This document shows positions 26,210 to 34,709 of a stretch of DNA of 64,000 bases, in pieces (position 1 is the first letter of the stretch; each line of letters begins with the position of its first letter). Source of the DNA: Amycolatopsis thailandensis. Lineage in GTDB: Bacteria; Actinomycetota; Actinomycetes; Mycobacteriales; Pseudonocardiaceae. Under the pieces are notes generated by a model. The model was not told where the DNA came from and searched no databases. It saw nothing but the letters and a program-made list of their open reading frames with translations. The stretch lies in contig NZ_NMQT01000035.1 in assembly GCF_002234405.1 (NCBI RefSeq), forward strand, positions 45,914 through 109,913. The letters are read 5' to 3'. Both the position numbers and the translations under genes were made by a program.

Positions 26210-27519
26210 GACACGGCCTCCAGACGCGGCAGCCGGGCCACGAGCGCGCGGCGCACCTTCGTCCGCAGATCCAGCGAGGTGGAGCGGACCACGCCGGTGA
26301 CCAGGTCGCGGACGTCGGCGGCGTCGGCGGGCAGGTCGCCTCGGACGTCGAAGCCGTGCAGCCGGACCCACAACCTGCTGAGGAACTGCTTGGCGAACTC
26401 GCGAAGATCGCGCAAGAGTTCAGCGTCGGGCCTCGGGGTGAGCGGCGTGGCGGCGGCCAGCGCGCGACGGGCGTGCAGGACGTAGCCCTCCCGCGCGACC
26501 TGGGCGTTGAGTTGTCGCGCGAATTCGGGCACGCCCGCGGGAGCGGCGCCGTCGAGTGGCCGCAGCGCGGGCGCGAGGACGACACCGAGCGCGAAGCACG
26601 CGGCCAGGGCGGGCACGCTCAGCCCGAATCCGGCGGCCGCGCGGGCCAGCTCGTCGTCGACGAGGTCGGCGACCGGAGCTCGTTCGTCCGGGGGAAGACG
26701 GCGCAGGGTCGCGCGCACCCGCCGTTCGACGCTGCGTTCGAGGAGTTCGGCGCCGGACTCGTCGCGCCGGTTCAGCGGCGGGACGGCGGTGCGATCGCCG
26801 CGCTGGAGACCGAGATCCGGCGCGGGTAGCCCGGAGATCTCCTGGACGGTCCGGCTCAAGGCGCGGGCGCCGTCCGGTTGCCGCAGCGCGAGCCCGAAAG
26901 CGTGTCCGGCGGCCGAACCGGCGAGTGCGCGCCAGGCCGGGTCGGAAAGTTCGTCCACAAAGGACTTCAGCCGCGCGATGTCCTGATCCGGGGCGGTCTC
27001 GGCGTGCCAGCGGCGCTCCAGTTCCCGGGTGAGGTCCGCCGAGATCCGGGGATCCGCGAGGTACCCGGCGAGCTGATCGACGCCTGCCGTCCCGCCCTCG
27101 CCGTGCAGATCGCGCAACGCCGCCGACGCCGTCTCGGCCGCCTCCGGCCCGGGTGGGCCGAAGCCTGTCGCCAGCTCGTACGCCAGCGGGAAGCAGACGT
27201 CCTGGACGTTGCCCGCCGTGATGCGCAAGGCCCGGCGCTGTCGCTTGAGATGGGTGAACCACGCGGCCGTCGCGCGCAGCCTGTCCGCGTCGGCCAGGAG
27301 CAGTTCCGTCACTTCCGCCGCCGCGATCGCGTCCAGGACGGGGCGACCGAGCCGCGGACGCGCCACCGTGCGGATCACCAGCGGGTCGATGATCTTCTTG
27401 ATCGTCCGGGTCAGCGGTCCGCCGTCGGCCGACGACAGGACCTCGACGCCGTCGATGCGTTCCCAAGCCCGAGTGAGGACGGCCGAACGCAGGCGGGGTT
27501 CGCTCGATCCCGTCGTCAC
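26206..27519 (-). CDS. Uncharacterised helical protein of CHAT operon (first gene)
   Basis: The 437-residue protein begins at GTG 27519 with GGGGAGGG just upstream. It is almost wholly alpha-helical and arginine/alanine-rich. I see no recognised domain; local motifs such as TIKKIIDPLVIRTVARPRLG and WFTHLKRQRRALRITAGNVQ could be sensor or scaffold helices. A hydrophobic stretch (VPALAACFALGVVLAPALR, about 325-343) might be one membrane helix or a buried helix. As first gene of the operon it may be the sensor; this is inference from order only. Confidence 0.72.
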   Translation of the reverse strand: MTTGSSEPRLRSAVLTRAWERIDGVEVLSSADGGPLTRTIKKIIDPLVIRTVARPRLGRPVLDAIAAAEVTELLLADADRLRATAAWFTHLKRQRRALRITAGNVQDVCFPLAYELATGFGPPGPEAAETASAALRDLHGEGGTAGVDQLAGYLADPRISADLTRELERRWHAETAPDQDIARLKSFVDELSDPAWRALAGSAAGHAFGLALRQPDGARALSRTVQEISGLPAPDLGLQRGDRTAVPPLNRRDESGAELLERSVERRVRATLRRLPPDERAPVADLVDDELARAAAGFGLSVPALAACFALGVVLAPALRPLDGAAPAGVPEFARQLNAQVAREGYVLHARRALAAATPLTPRPDAELLRDLREFAKQFLSRLWVRLHGFDVRGDLPADAADVRDLVTGVVRSTSLDLRTKVRRALVARLPRLEAVS

Positions 27520-27547
27520 TCGCCCTCCCCTCGCGCTGATCACGACT

Positions 27548-28369
27548 CTATCCGAGCCAGGCGGGTTTGCCTTCGATCGTCATGACTCTGAGCACCTGAC
27601 ACCCCATCGCCTCCACGGCGCCGAGGATCACCGCACGCGCCTCGCCGTCGTCTTCCGGCGGGAACGCGACCCGGATCTGGTGTCCGTAGCAGTCTTCGTA
27701 GGTCAGCAACCAGTCTCGGTCGCAGGCCTTGAAGTGGTACTGGCGGTTGCCTTCACCCTCGTCATGAAATCCGCGGTCCGCGGTGGGACTCAGGGTGTCG
27801 CGAAGGATTCCGAGGCGTTGCTCGTAGGGCAGCTCGCCCGCGGAAAGCTTGACGTACACATGGGATCTGTCGCGGCGAGAATCGAACCACGGCTCCGGCG
27901 GCGGCGGACCGAGCAACGGAACGTCGAGCCGCCCGCCGAAGTAGGCGCAGAGGAAGGCCACCGCGCCCAGGGGGTAGCGGCCTGAACCGGCCCGGGGGTT
28001 CCAGACCACGGTCGTCCAGTCTTCGGGTTCGCCTTCGGTGAGCCAGCACAGTGAGTCCCCGTTGCCGGTCCGGGCCCACTCCAGCACTCCACCGGGCTCG
28101 GGCCACAGCGCGAAGGGCACCATTTCCGGGCAGTCGTCACGGAACGCTCCTGCCGTTCCGAGGAGATCGCGCGCGCTCACGACCAGCTCGCCGGGACTCA
28201 GCAGCGAGATGTCGTCGAAGTTTCCCGCTCCATAGCGCGCGGCGAGCGCTTTGAATTCGGGCGGCAGTACGAGCCCGAGCTCTTTCTCGGCCGACTGCCA
28301 ATCCCCGCCGGGATCGACCGGCCCCCCCGGCGGCGGTATCAGCTGGATCAGATCGTCAAGGTTCCCCAC
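27548..28369 (-). CDS. SMI1/KNR4 (SUKH-fold) protein
   Basis: The 273-residue protein starts at GTG 28369. Its first 150 residues match the SUKH fold: WQSAEKELGLVLPPEFKALA, RYGAGNFDDISLLSPGEL, then VPFALWPEPGGVLEWARTGN and GDSLCWLTEG. SUKH proteins commonly serve as immunity proteins against nuclease or other polymorphic toxins. The C-terminal 120 residues are an additional domain of unknown type. It lies 28 bp upstream of the CHAT operon on the same strand, so it could belong to that conflict locus or be an orphan immunity gene. Confidence 0.8.
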   Translation of the reverse strand: MGNLDDLIQLIPPPGGPVDPGGDWQSAEKELGLVLPPEFKALAARYGAGNFDDISLLSPGELVVSARDLLGTAGAFRDDCPEMVPFALWPEPGGVLEWARTGNGDSLCWLTEGEPEDWTTVVWNPRAGSGRYPLGAVAFLCAYFGGRLDVPLLGPPPPEPWFDSRRDRSHVYVKLSAGELPYEQRLGILRDTLSPTADRGFHDEGEGNRQYHFKACDRDWLLTYEDCYGHQIRVAFPPEDDGEARAVILGAVEAMGCQVLRVMTIEGKPAWLG

Positions 28370-28411
28370 GCCCTGACTCTAGCCAGCGACCTGGCGCGAC
28401 CGTTCGGGGTA

Positions 28412-28457
28412 ACTTTCGTCCGAGTTGTACATACTTTCGTTGACTTCATACGAAAGT
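28412..28457 (+). promoter_or_regulatory. Three ACTTTCGT octamers upstream of secreted PA14 enzyme
   Basis: ACTTTCGT occurs at 28412-28419 and 28433-28440, and its complement ACGAAAGT at 28450-28457; the last two form a perfect 8-bp inverted repeat with a 9-nt spacer. The same octamer is found singly at 14310-14317 and 42591-42598, both upstream of secreted proteases. A dyad with an extra half-site suggests an operator for a dimeric regulator; the regulator is not identifiable. Confidence 0.55.
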
Positions 28458-28513
28458 CCTCTTAGGTTCAGCGGCGTCACAGAGGTGCTCCGCCGCCGAC
28501 CCGAGGGGCAACG

Positions 28514-31498
28514 ATGCTTCCGTCTGTCCGCAAGCGCTTCAACCGGTCCATAATCGTCTCGTTAGCGCTGGTCACGGGCCTGTCAGGGCTGGTGACGGCT
28601 CCGGCCGCAGCGGCCGTCCCACCCCAGCAACCCGGTGTCACGCTCCGCACGTACGACTTGCAACGCGAGATCACCAAGCTCTGCGCGATCAAGACCGGCC
28701 AGACCCCCAACGTCGACAAGCTCATGCCGACGATCAATTGGACGAGCACCGCCGACTTCGGGCTCGAAGAGCGGTTCGTCTCCGAGGTCATCGGGAACAT
28801 CAACATCGCCACGGCCGGCCAGTACGAATTCCGGCTCACCAGCGACGACGGCTCCCGGCTCAGCGTCGACGGCCAGACCGTGATCAACCACGACGGCCTG
28901 CACGGAGCGACACCGGCGACCGGCTCGGTCCAGCTGAGCACCGGCTACCACGCGCTGCGGATCGACCACTTCGACAACACCAACGACCAGCAGGTCACCC
29001 TCGAATGGCGGCCACCGGGCGCGGGCGACTTCGCGCTCGTGCCGAATTCGGTGCTCAGCACCGACGCCGACGTCGTCCGGGTGACTTCGCCGGGACGCAA
29101 GGAGTGCGAGGGCGCCGCCGACTCGCCCGGTGACGGCCTGCCGCTGAACGCCGTGCACCCCGGCTTCACGCTGACGAACCTGCGTCCCGACGGGTTCCAG
29201 CCGCAGGTCACCGGGATGGACTGGCTGCCCGACGGGCGGCTCGCCATCGCCACCTGGGGCGGCTCCGACAAAGTCCTCGGCGAGGTCCACCTGCTGAGCA
29301 ACGTCAGCGGGAACACCGACCCGAGCAAGGTGCGGACCAAGCGCGTCGCCAGCGGGCTGAAGGAACCGATGGGCGTCAAGTACGTCGACGGCAAGCTGTA
29401 CGTGTCGGAGAAGACGCGGCTCGTCGAACTGAACGACACCAACGGCGACGGCGTGACCGACGACTACCGCACCGTCGCCACCTGGCCGTTCGGCGGCAAC
29501 TTCCACGAGTTCGCGTTCGGCCTGCTGTACAAGGACGGCTTCTTCTACGCCAACCTTTCCGTGGCCATCAACTACGGCGGCGCCACGACCGATCCGCAGC
29601 CCGCCGCGAACCGCGGGACCACGATCAAGGTCGAGAAGGCCACCGGGAAGGTGTCCTACATCGCCGGTGGATTGCGCACGCCGCACGGCATCGGCTGGGG
29701 ACCGGAAGGCGACGTCTTCGTCACGGACAACCAGGGCGGCTGGCTGCCGGCGAACAAGCTCGTGCGGGTCAAGCAGGACCGCTTCTTCAACCACTACACC
29801 AATCCCCCGGGACCGTTCGACGCGAAGCCGGTCACCGCGCCGGTGTTGTGGTTGCCGCACAACGAGATCGCGAACTCGCCGAGCAACATGGTCATGCTCT
29901 CGCAGGGCCCCTTCGCCGGGCAGATGGTGTACGGCGACGTGACCTACGGCGGGCTCCAGCGAGCCTTCCTGGAGAAGGTCAACGGCGAATACCAGGGCGC
30001 CGTCTTCCGGCTCACCCAAGGACTCGAATCGGGTGTCAGCCGGATCAGCCTCGGACCCGACGGCGCGATCTACACCGGCGGGATCGACGGCGGGGGCAAC
30101 TGGGGCCAGCCCGGCAAGCTCGCCTACGGCCTCCAGAAGGTGACGCCCAACGGCACGAACGCCTTCGACATCCGCGCGATGCGGGCCGTCGCCGGCGGCT
30201 TCGAACTCGAATACACCCAGCCGCTGTCGACCGCGACCGCGCAGAACCTCGCGGCGAAATACCAGGCACAGCAGTGGCGCTACCAGCCCACTCCGGCATA
30301 CGGCGGCCCGAAGATCGACGAGCAGACCCTGTCCGTGACCTCCGCGAGCCTGTCGCCCGACCGCAAGAAGGTCACGCTGCAGGTGGCGGGGCTGAAGGCG
30401 GGGCACGTCGTGCACGTCCGGTCCCCGCGGCCGTTCGCCTCGGAGTCCGGTGCGGCGCTGTGGAGCACGGAGGCCTGGTACACGCTGAACTCGTTGGTCG
30501 GCGGGCCGCCGGCGAGCACGACCTACGAGGCCGAGCGGGCCGCGGTGAGCGGTGGCGCCGCGACGAACACGAACCACAAGGGCTACACCGGCACCGGATT
30601 CGTCGACGGCTACTGGAACCAGGGCGCCGCGACGACGTTCACCGTGAACGCGCCCAAGACCGGTGCCTACAACGCCGCGCTGCGGTACTCGAACGGCCCG
30701 GATCCCGCTCCCGGGACCAAATCCGTGACCGTCTACGTCAACGGCGCCAAGGTGAAACAGGTCAGGCTCGCCAGTACGGGCAACTGGGACACGTGGAACA
30801 CGCAGCCCGACACGCTCAACCTCAAAGCCGGGTCGAACACGATCTCCTACCGGTACGACACCGGCGACGGGGGCAACGTCAACCTCGACAGCCTCACGGT
30901 CACCGAGTCCCAGCGCGTCCAGCTGTTCAAGGGAACCGACCTGAACGCCTGGGAGAAACGCGCGGGCGGTGCCGCGACCTGGCCGGTGTCCGGTGGCGCG
31001 ATGGAGTCGAACGGCGGCGACATCCGCACGAAGCAGCAGTTCGGCGATTTCCGGCTGCACGCCGAGTGGAACGAACCGAACTATCCGCCGGAGGTCACCG
31101 GGCAACAGAGGGGGAACAGCGGGATCTACCTCCAGGAACGCTACGAACTGCAGGTGCTGGAATCGTTCGGGGACACCACTCTCGCCGACAACGAGGCGGG
31201 CGCGATCTACTCGAAGCGGGCGCCTGACCGGAACATGGCGACGGCGCCCGGCACCTGGCAGACCTACGACGTCACCTTCCGCGCCGCGCGGTTCGACGGC
31301 GCCGGGAACAAGACCGACAACGCCCGCGTGACCGTGGTCTGGAACGGTGTCGTGGTCCACAACGACGTGGAGATCGACGGCGGTACCGGCGACAGCAACC
31401 CGGAGAACGCCGGGCCCGGCGCGATCCGGCTCCAGGATCACGGGGATCCCGGCGAGAACCCGCGGTTCCGCAACATCTGGATCGAACCGATCGGCTAG
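28514..31498 (+). CDS. Secreted multidomain sugar-processing protein (PA14, beta-propeller, CBM35, DUF1080)
   Basis: The 994-residue exoprotein has a Sec signal (cleavage near AAA-A33), then: a PA14-type carbohydrate-binding domain (about 40-190; YEFRLTSDDGSRLSVDGQTV); a glucose/sorbosone-dehydrogenase-like beta-propeller (about 220-560; LKEPMGVKYVDGKLYVSEKT, GGLRTPHGIGWGPEGDVFVT); a CBM35/CBM6-like domain (about 670-795; TYEAERAAVSGGAATNTNHK); and a C-terminal DUF1080/3-keto-disaccharide hydrolase-like domain (about 800-994; LFKGTDLNAWEKR, GNSGIYLQERYELQVLE). It probably oxidises or cleaves glycans outside the cell. ATG 28514 follows GAGGGG. Upstream octamers suggest co-regulation with secreted proteases. 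Confidence 0.87.
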   Translation: MLPSVRKRFNRSIIVSLALVTGLSGLVTAPAAAAVPPQQPGVTLRTYDLQREITKLCAIKTGQTPNVDKLMPTINWTSTADFGLEERFVSEVIGNINIATAGQYEFRLTSDDGSRLSVDGQTVINHDGLHGATPATGSVQLSTGYHALRIDHFDNTNDQQVTLEWRPPGAGDFALVPNSVLSTDADVVRVTSPGRKECEGAADSPGDGLPLNAVHPGFTLTNLRPDGFQPQVTGMDWLPDGRLAIATWGGSDKVLGEVHLLSNVSGNTDPSKVRTKRVASGLKEPMGVKYVDGKLYVSEKTRLVELNDTNGDGVTDDYRTVATWPFGGNFHEFAFGLLYKDGFFYANLSVAINYGGATTDPQPAANRGTTIKVEKATGKVSYIAGGLRTPHGIGWGPEGDVFVTDNQGGWLPANKLVRVKQDRFFNHYTNPPGPFDAKPVTAPVLWLPHNEIANSPSNMVMLSQGPFAGQMVYGDVTYGGLQRAFLEKVNGEYQGAVFRLTQGLESGVSRISLGPDGAIYTGGIDGGGNWGQPGKLAYGLQKVTPNGTNAFDIRAMRAVAGGFELEYTQPLSTATAQNLAAKYQAQQWRYQPTPAYGGPKIDEQTLSVTSASLSPDRKKVTLQVAGLKAGHVVHVRSPRPFASESGAALWSTEAWYTLNSLVGGPPASTTYEAERAAVSGGAATNTNHKGYTGTGFVDGYWNQGAATTFTVNAPKTGAYNAALRYSNGPDPAPGTKSVTVYVNGAKVKQVRLASTGNWDTWNTQPDTLNLKAGSNTISYRYDTGDGGNVNLDSLTVTESQRVQLFKGTDLNAWEKRAGGAATWPVSGGAMESNGGDIRTKQQFGDFRLHAEWNEPNYPPEVTGQQRGNSGIYLQERYELQVLESFGDTTLADNEAGAIYSKRAPDRNMATAPGTWQTYDVTFRAARFDGAGNKTDNARVTVVWNGVVVHNDVEIDGGTGDSNPENAGPGAIRLQDHGDPGENPRFRNIWIEPIG

Positions 31499-31506
31499 GT
31501 GACGTG

Positions 31507-31539
31507 GTCCGTGAAGGCCTCAAGGAGGCCTTCACGGAC
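31507..31539. terminator. Bidirectional terminator, GTCCGTGAAGG-type hairpin
   Basis: GTCCGTGAAGGCCTC (31507-31521) pairs perfectly with 31525-31539 across a 3-nt loop, between convergent genes. The outer GTCCGTGAAGG stem recurs in the hairpin at 50064-50118. Confidence 0.85.
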
Positions 31540-31554
31540 TTCCGTCGCGGGTGG

Positions 31555-33348
31555 TCAGCGGCGGCACGGACCGAGGTCCACGCCTCCCGTCGTCTGCCCC
31601 GCGGTGACCGGAACCGGGGTGGCGGAAGCGAAATCGGCCGCGTCGCGGTGCCAGCACTCGGCGTCGGTGTAGTACTTGATCTTGACGTTCTGGGTGGTGA
31701 GGCCGTTGACGACGTACTGCCCGTTCGAGTCCGAATTCGTCGAGTCGAGGACCTCGCCGGTCCGGGCGTTATAGGCGTAGACGTAGCCGAAGGCCGGTTT
31801 CCCGTCCTTGCCGAGGATCCGCCCGCTGACCGCGCCGTTCGGCACGAGCGCGGCGTTCTCGGTCACCGTGGCGTTCGGCCGCACCCGCACCGGACGGGCG
31901 GCGAACCGGTCGGCGGCGTCCCCGGACCACTGCCACGCGTAGTCGCCCCGGGAGGACGCGAACTCGAGGGGCCAGTCGTACGGGCCGAGGCCCTTGATCG
32001 TGTAGGTCCCGCCGTTCCGGCTGCAGTTCACGTCGAAGCGGAAGCCGATCCGGGGATCGACAGCGTACGGGTACACGCAGACGCCGTTGACCGGGGCGCC
32101 CGTGGCCCGGTCGGTGACCGTGCCGGTGATCGTCCCCGCCGGGTCCATCTTGATGTCCGCCGTCGAGACGACCTTGCCGAGTTCGGCGGTGACGACGCGG
32201 GCGCGCCCGATGTCGCCGGTGCCGCCGTTCTGGCCCGCCCACTGCATGCCGTAGCGCTCGTCCAGCGGCTTGACCAGCAGCTTGTACGCGCCGGGCTCGA
32301 TCGGCCCGATCACCAGTCGGCCCTTCTCGTCACTGCAGTAATACCGGTAGTCGGCGTCGAGGACCCCGACGATCGGCAGGGCGTAGGTGTCGACGCAGAT
32401 GTCCTCCAGCGGAGCCTTCGTCTTCGAGTCCCGCACGGTGGTCACGATCGAAGCGGCGGGTTTCATCGACGCCCGGAAGTCGGTCGTCTGCCCCGGAGTC
32501 AGCTCGACCCGCTGCGAGTTGACCGGATAGTACGAACCGTCCGGCCCCCAGACACTCAGCGTGTAGTAGCCGAACGGCGGCAAGTCCTCGTAGACCATGA
32601 CGCCGTCGGCGCCCGCGCACTTCCGCGACTGCGGCGGGTGCCCCTGTTCCAACTGTGAGCACGCACCCGCGACGGGCGCGCCGGTCTTCTCGTCCGTCGC
32701 GATCACTCGAAGCTTCCCGAACGGTGCGATCGCCTCGTCGACGACGGCCACCTGGCCGTCGGTGACGGCGAACGTGTCCGCCTCCGGGAAGCTCGCCTTC
32801 TGCCGGATCCATTGCGTGCGGTCGCCGAACGTGATCACCATCGTGTAGGTGTCGGCGGTGACGCCGCTGAACGAGTACGTACCGTCCGCCCCGGCGAGGA
32901 CCGTCGACCACCACCGCTGGTTCTGATCGGTGAGGCTCACCGACGCACCGGCGGCGGGCTTGCCCTGATCGGTGATCAGCCCGCGGACCGTGGAGTTTTC
33001 TTGCCGCAGCGCGAAGTCCAGGCCGTGCGGCAGGTCCACCACCTCGGCGGCCAGCGCGCTTCCCTTGTTGTACGACCAAAGCTCGGCGTATCCGGCCGCG
33101 GTCGCGCGGGCCTTGTACTTGCCGGGGACGACGTCCGCGATCTCGTAGCGGCCGTCCGGTCCCGCGCACCCCGAGCCGGTTTCCTTCAGGTCCAGGTCGA
33201 ACAACGTGACGCACGCTCCGGCCACCGGCTCTCCGGTCCCCGCGGCCTTGACCACACCGGACACGACCCCCTCGTCGGCCGCCGCCGGACCGGCCGTGAG
33301 CAACGCGGCGATCGGTATGACGGCGGCCAGCACCCATGATCTCTTCAT
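31555..33348 (-). CDS. Secreted protein with carboxypeptidase-regulatory-like repeats
   Basis: The 597-residue protein has a Sec signal (MKRSWVLAAVIPIAALLTAG, cleavage near AAA-D25) and about six transthyretin-like/CarboxypepD_reg beta-sandwich repeats. Typical units are VSGVVKAAGTGEPVAGACVT with DGRYEIADVVPGKYKARATA, and ITGTVTDRATGAPVNGVCVY. Paired cysteines recur in most repeats and may form disulfides. There is no catalytic domain or LPxTG anchor, so it is probably an extracellular adhesin-like or carbohydrate-binding scaffold. It ends convergently with the PA14 protein gene at a shared terminator. Confidence 0.85.
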   Translation of the reverse strand: MKRSWVLAAVIPIAALLTAGPAAADEGVVSGVVKAAGTGEPVAGACVTLFDLDLKETGSGCAGPDGRYEIADVVPGKYKARATAAGYAELWSYNKGSALAAEVVDLPHGLDFALRQENSTVRGLITDQGKPAAGASVSLTDQNQRWWSTVLAGADGTYSFSGVTADTYTMVITFGDRTQWIRQKASFPEADTFAVTDGQVAVVDEAIAPFGKLRVIATDEKTGAPVAGACSQLEQGHPPQSRKCAGADGVMVYEDLPPFGYYTLSVWGPDGSYYPVNSQRVELTPGQTTDFRASMKPAASIVTTVRDSKTKAPLEDICVDTYALPIVGVLDADYRYYCSDEKGRLVIGPIEPGAYKLLVKPLDERYGMQWAGQNGGTGDIGRARVVTAELGKVVSTADIKMDPAGTITGTVTDRATGAPVNGVCVYPYAVDPRIGFRFDVNCSRNGGTYTIKGLGPYDWPLEFASSRGDYAWQWSGDAADRFAARPVRVRPNATVTENAALVPNGAVSGRILGKDGKPAFGYVYAYNARTGEVLDSTNSDSNGQYVVNGLTTQNVKIKYYTDAECWHRDAADFASATPVPVTAGQTTGGVDLGPCRR

Positions 33349-33456
33349 CGGAAGCTCCCCTCAGTGTCGCGTCAACGATGACGGCGGGGATCCACCGGTG
33401 TCTGCGTCACCTGACACACACCGGCGACCGAGGGGTCCGCGACGCCATGACTCCCG

Positions 33457-33894
33457 CTAGCGGCCGCCGAGGTTGTACGCGACGACGGCGCGCAACATCT
33501 GCCGGAACCGGTCCTGGTCCTTGTGCGCCAACGGGGCCAGCACCTCGGCTTCGGCGGAAAGGATCGCGGCCTTGGTCGTTTCCAGCAGCTTCCGCCCGGC
33601 CTCGGTCCCCTGGATCAGTTTGTTGCGCCTGTCGTCCGGATCCACCACGCGTTCCACCAGCCCGGCGGCCACCAGGTCGTCGACCAGGTACACCATCACG
33701 GTGCGGTCGACGTCCAATTGCCTGCCCAGTTGCGCCTGGTTCCGCGCGCTCCCGTGCACCGCGCCGCACAGCGCCTGGTAGCCACGCATGCCGTGCGGGA
33801 TCCCGGAAACCGCGTTCGCCAGTGCGGTTCCGTGTGCCCGGCACACCTGCGCGAGGAGCCAGCCGAGGTTGTCATCCAGCCCTTGCGGGAGCAC
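33457..33894 (-). CDS. MarR-family transcriptional regulator
   Basis: The 145-residue protein is a complete MarR regulator: winged helix with NQAQLGRQLDVDRTVMVYLV, wing DPDDRRNKLIQGTEAG, and a C-terminal dimerisation helix. GTG 33894 is preceded by a strong AAGGAGG site 6 nt away. It lies 24 bp downstream of the EI24 membrane protein on the same strand, suggesting a two-gene operon. Targets and ligand are unknown. Confidence 0.9.
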   Translation of the reverse strand: MLPQGLDDNLGWLLAQVCRAHGTALANAVSGIPHGMRGYQALCGAVHGSARNQAQLGRQLDVDRTVMVYLVDDLVAAGLVERVVDPDDRRNKLIQGTEAGRKLLETTKAAILSAEAEVLAPLAHKDQDRFRQMLRAVVAYNLGGR

Positions 33895-33918
33895 GTCGAT
33901 CGACCTCCTTCGCGAAGC

Positions 33919-34686
33919 TCAGGCGACCCGGAGCGGCTGATCCGCCGCGTCCATCGCGAGGACTTCACGCGCCACGAGCACCCCGCCGACGAACGCCACC
34001 GGCATCACGATCAACGCGGCGAACGGGATCAAGCACAGCAGCGAGGCGGGAAGACCGAGCCCCAGGGCGAGCGCGCGGCGCCGGCGCAGCAGCGGGCGCC
34101 GCTGCTTCAGGCCCATCCCACGGCGGTAGAACGGCACGGCGATCAGTTCCAGCGCCAGGAACCACGCCGTGACCAGGGCCAGCAGAACCGGGACGACGGT
34201 CTGCCCCACCACCGGGATGAAGCCCGCGAACATGAGCGGGATCGTGAACAGCAGCGAACGCAGCACCAGCGCCAGCCCGTCCTTCAGGCCCATCACCAGC
34301 AAACGCCACCACGACAGCTCGACGGCGCCGGGCACTCCACCCAGGTCGTCTTCGACCTTCTCCGCGATGTGCTCGTAGAACGGCCCGCCGACGGCGATCG
34401 TGAGCGCGGTGAAACCGATCAGGCAGATCGCCAGTACCGCGCCGAACACCCCGATCCCGACGGCCACCCGGATCAGCACCTGCCATCGCGGCGACCACTC
34501 GTCGGCGAACGGAGTGAGCACCAGCGAGAGGTCGTCGATCCAGAACGCCAGGGCGACGACTCCGCCGAGCAGCAGCAGCGTGGTCAGCACCGCGGGCAGT
34601 GCCCCGATCAGCAACAGCTTCGGCGACCGCAGCAGGATGCCCAGGCCTTGCCAGAACATCCCGAACCCCTTGAAGAAATCCCGCAT
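33919..34686 (-). CDS. EI24/CysZ-like integral membrane protein
   Basis: The 255-residue protein has about six hydrophobic segments and the EI24 pattern: an N-terminal FFKGFGMFWQGLGILLRSPK, then ALTIAVGGPFYEHIAEKVED and a C-terminal VPFYRRGMGLKQRRPLLRRR with LPASLLCLIPFAALIVMPVA. CysZ homologues carry sulfate; many actinobacterial EI24 proteins have unknown roles. Start ATG 34686. The downstream MarR gene is probably co-transcribed. Confidence 0.82.
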   Translation of the reverse strand: MRDFFKGFGMFWQGLGILLRSPKLLLIGALPAVLTTLLLLGGVVALAFWIDDLSLVLTPFADEWSPRWQVLIRVAVGIGVFGAVLAICLIGFTALTIAVGGPFYEHIAEKVEDDLGGVPGAVELSWWRLLVMGLKDGLALVLRSLLFTIPLMFAGFIPVVGQTVVPVLLALVTAWFLALELIAVPFYRRGMGLKQRRPLLRRRRALALGLGLPASLLCLIPFAALIVMPVAFVGGVLVAREVLAMDAADQPLRVA

Positions 34687-34709
34687 CGGACATTTCTACC
34701 AGTGCGGCC

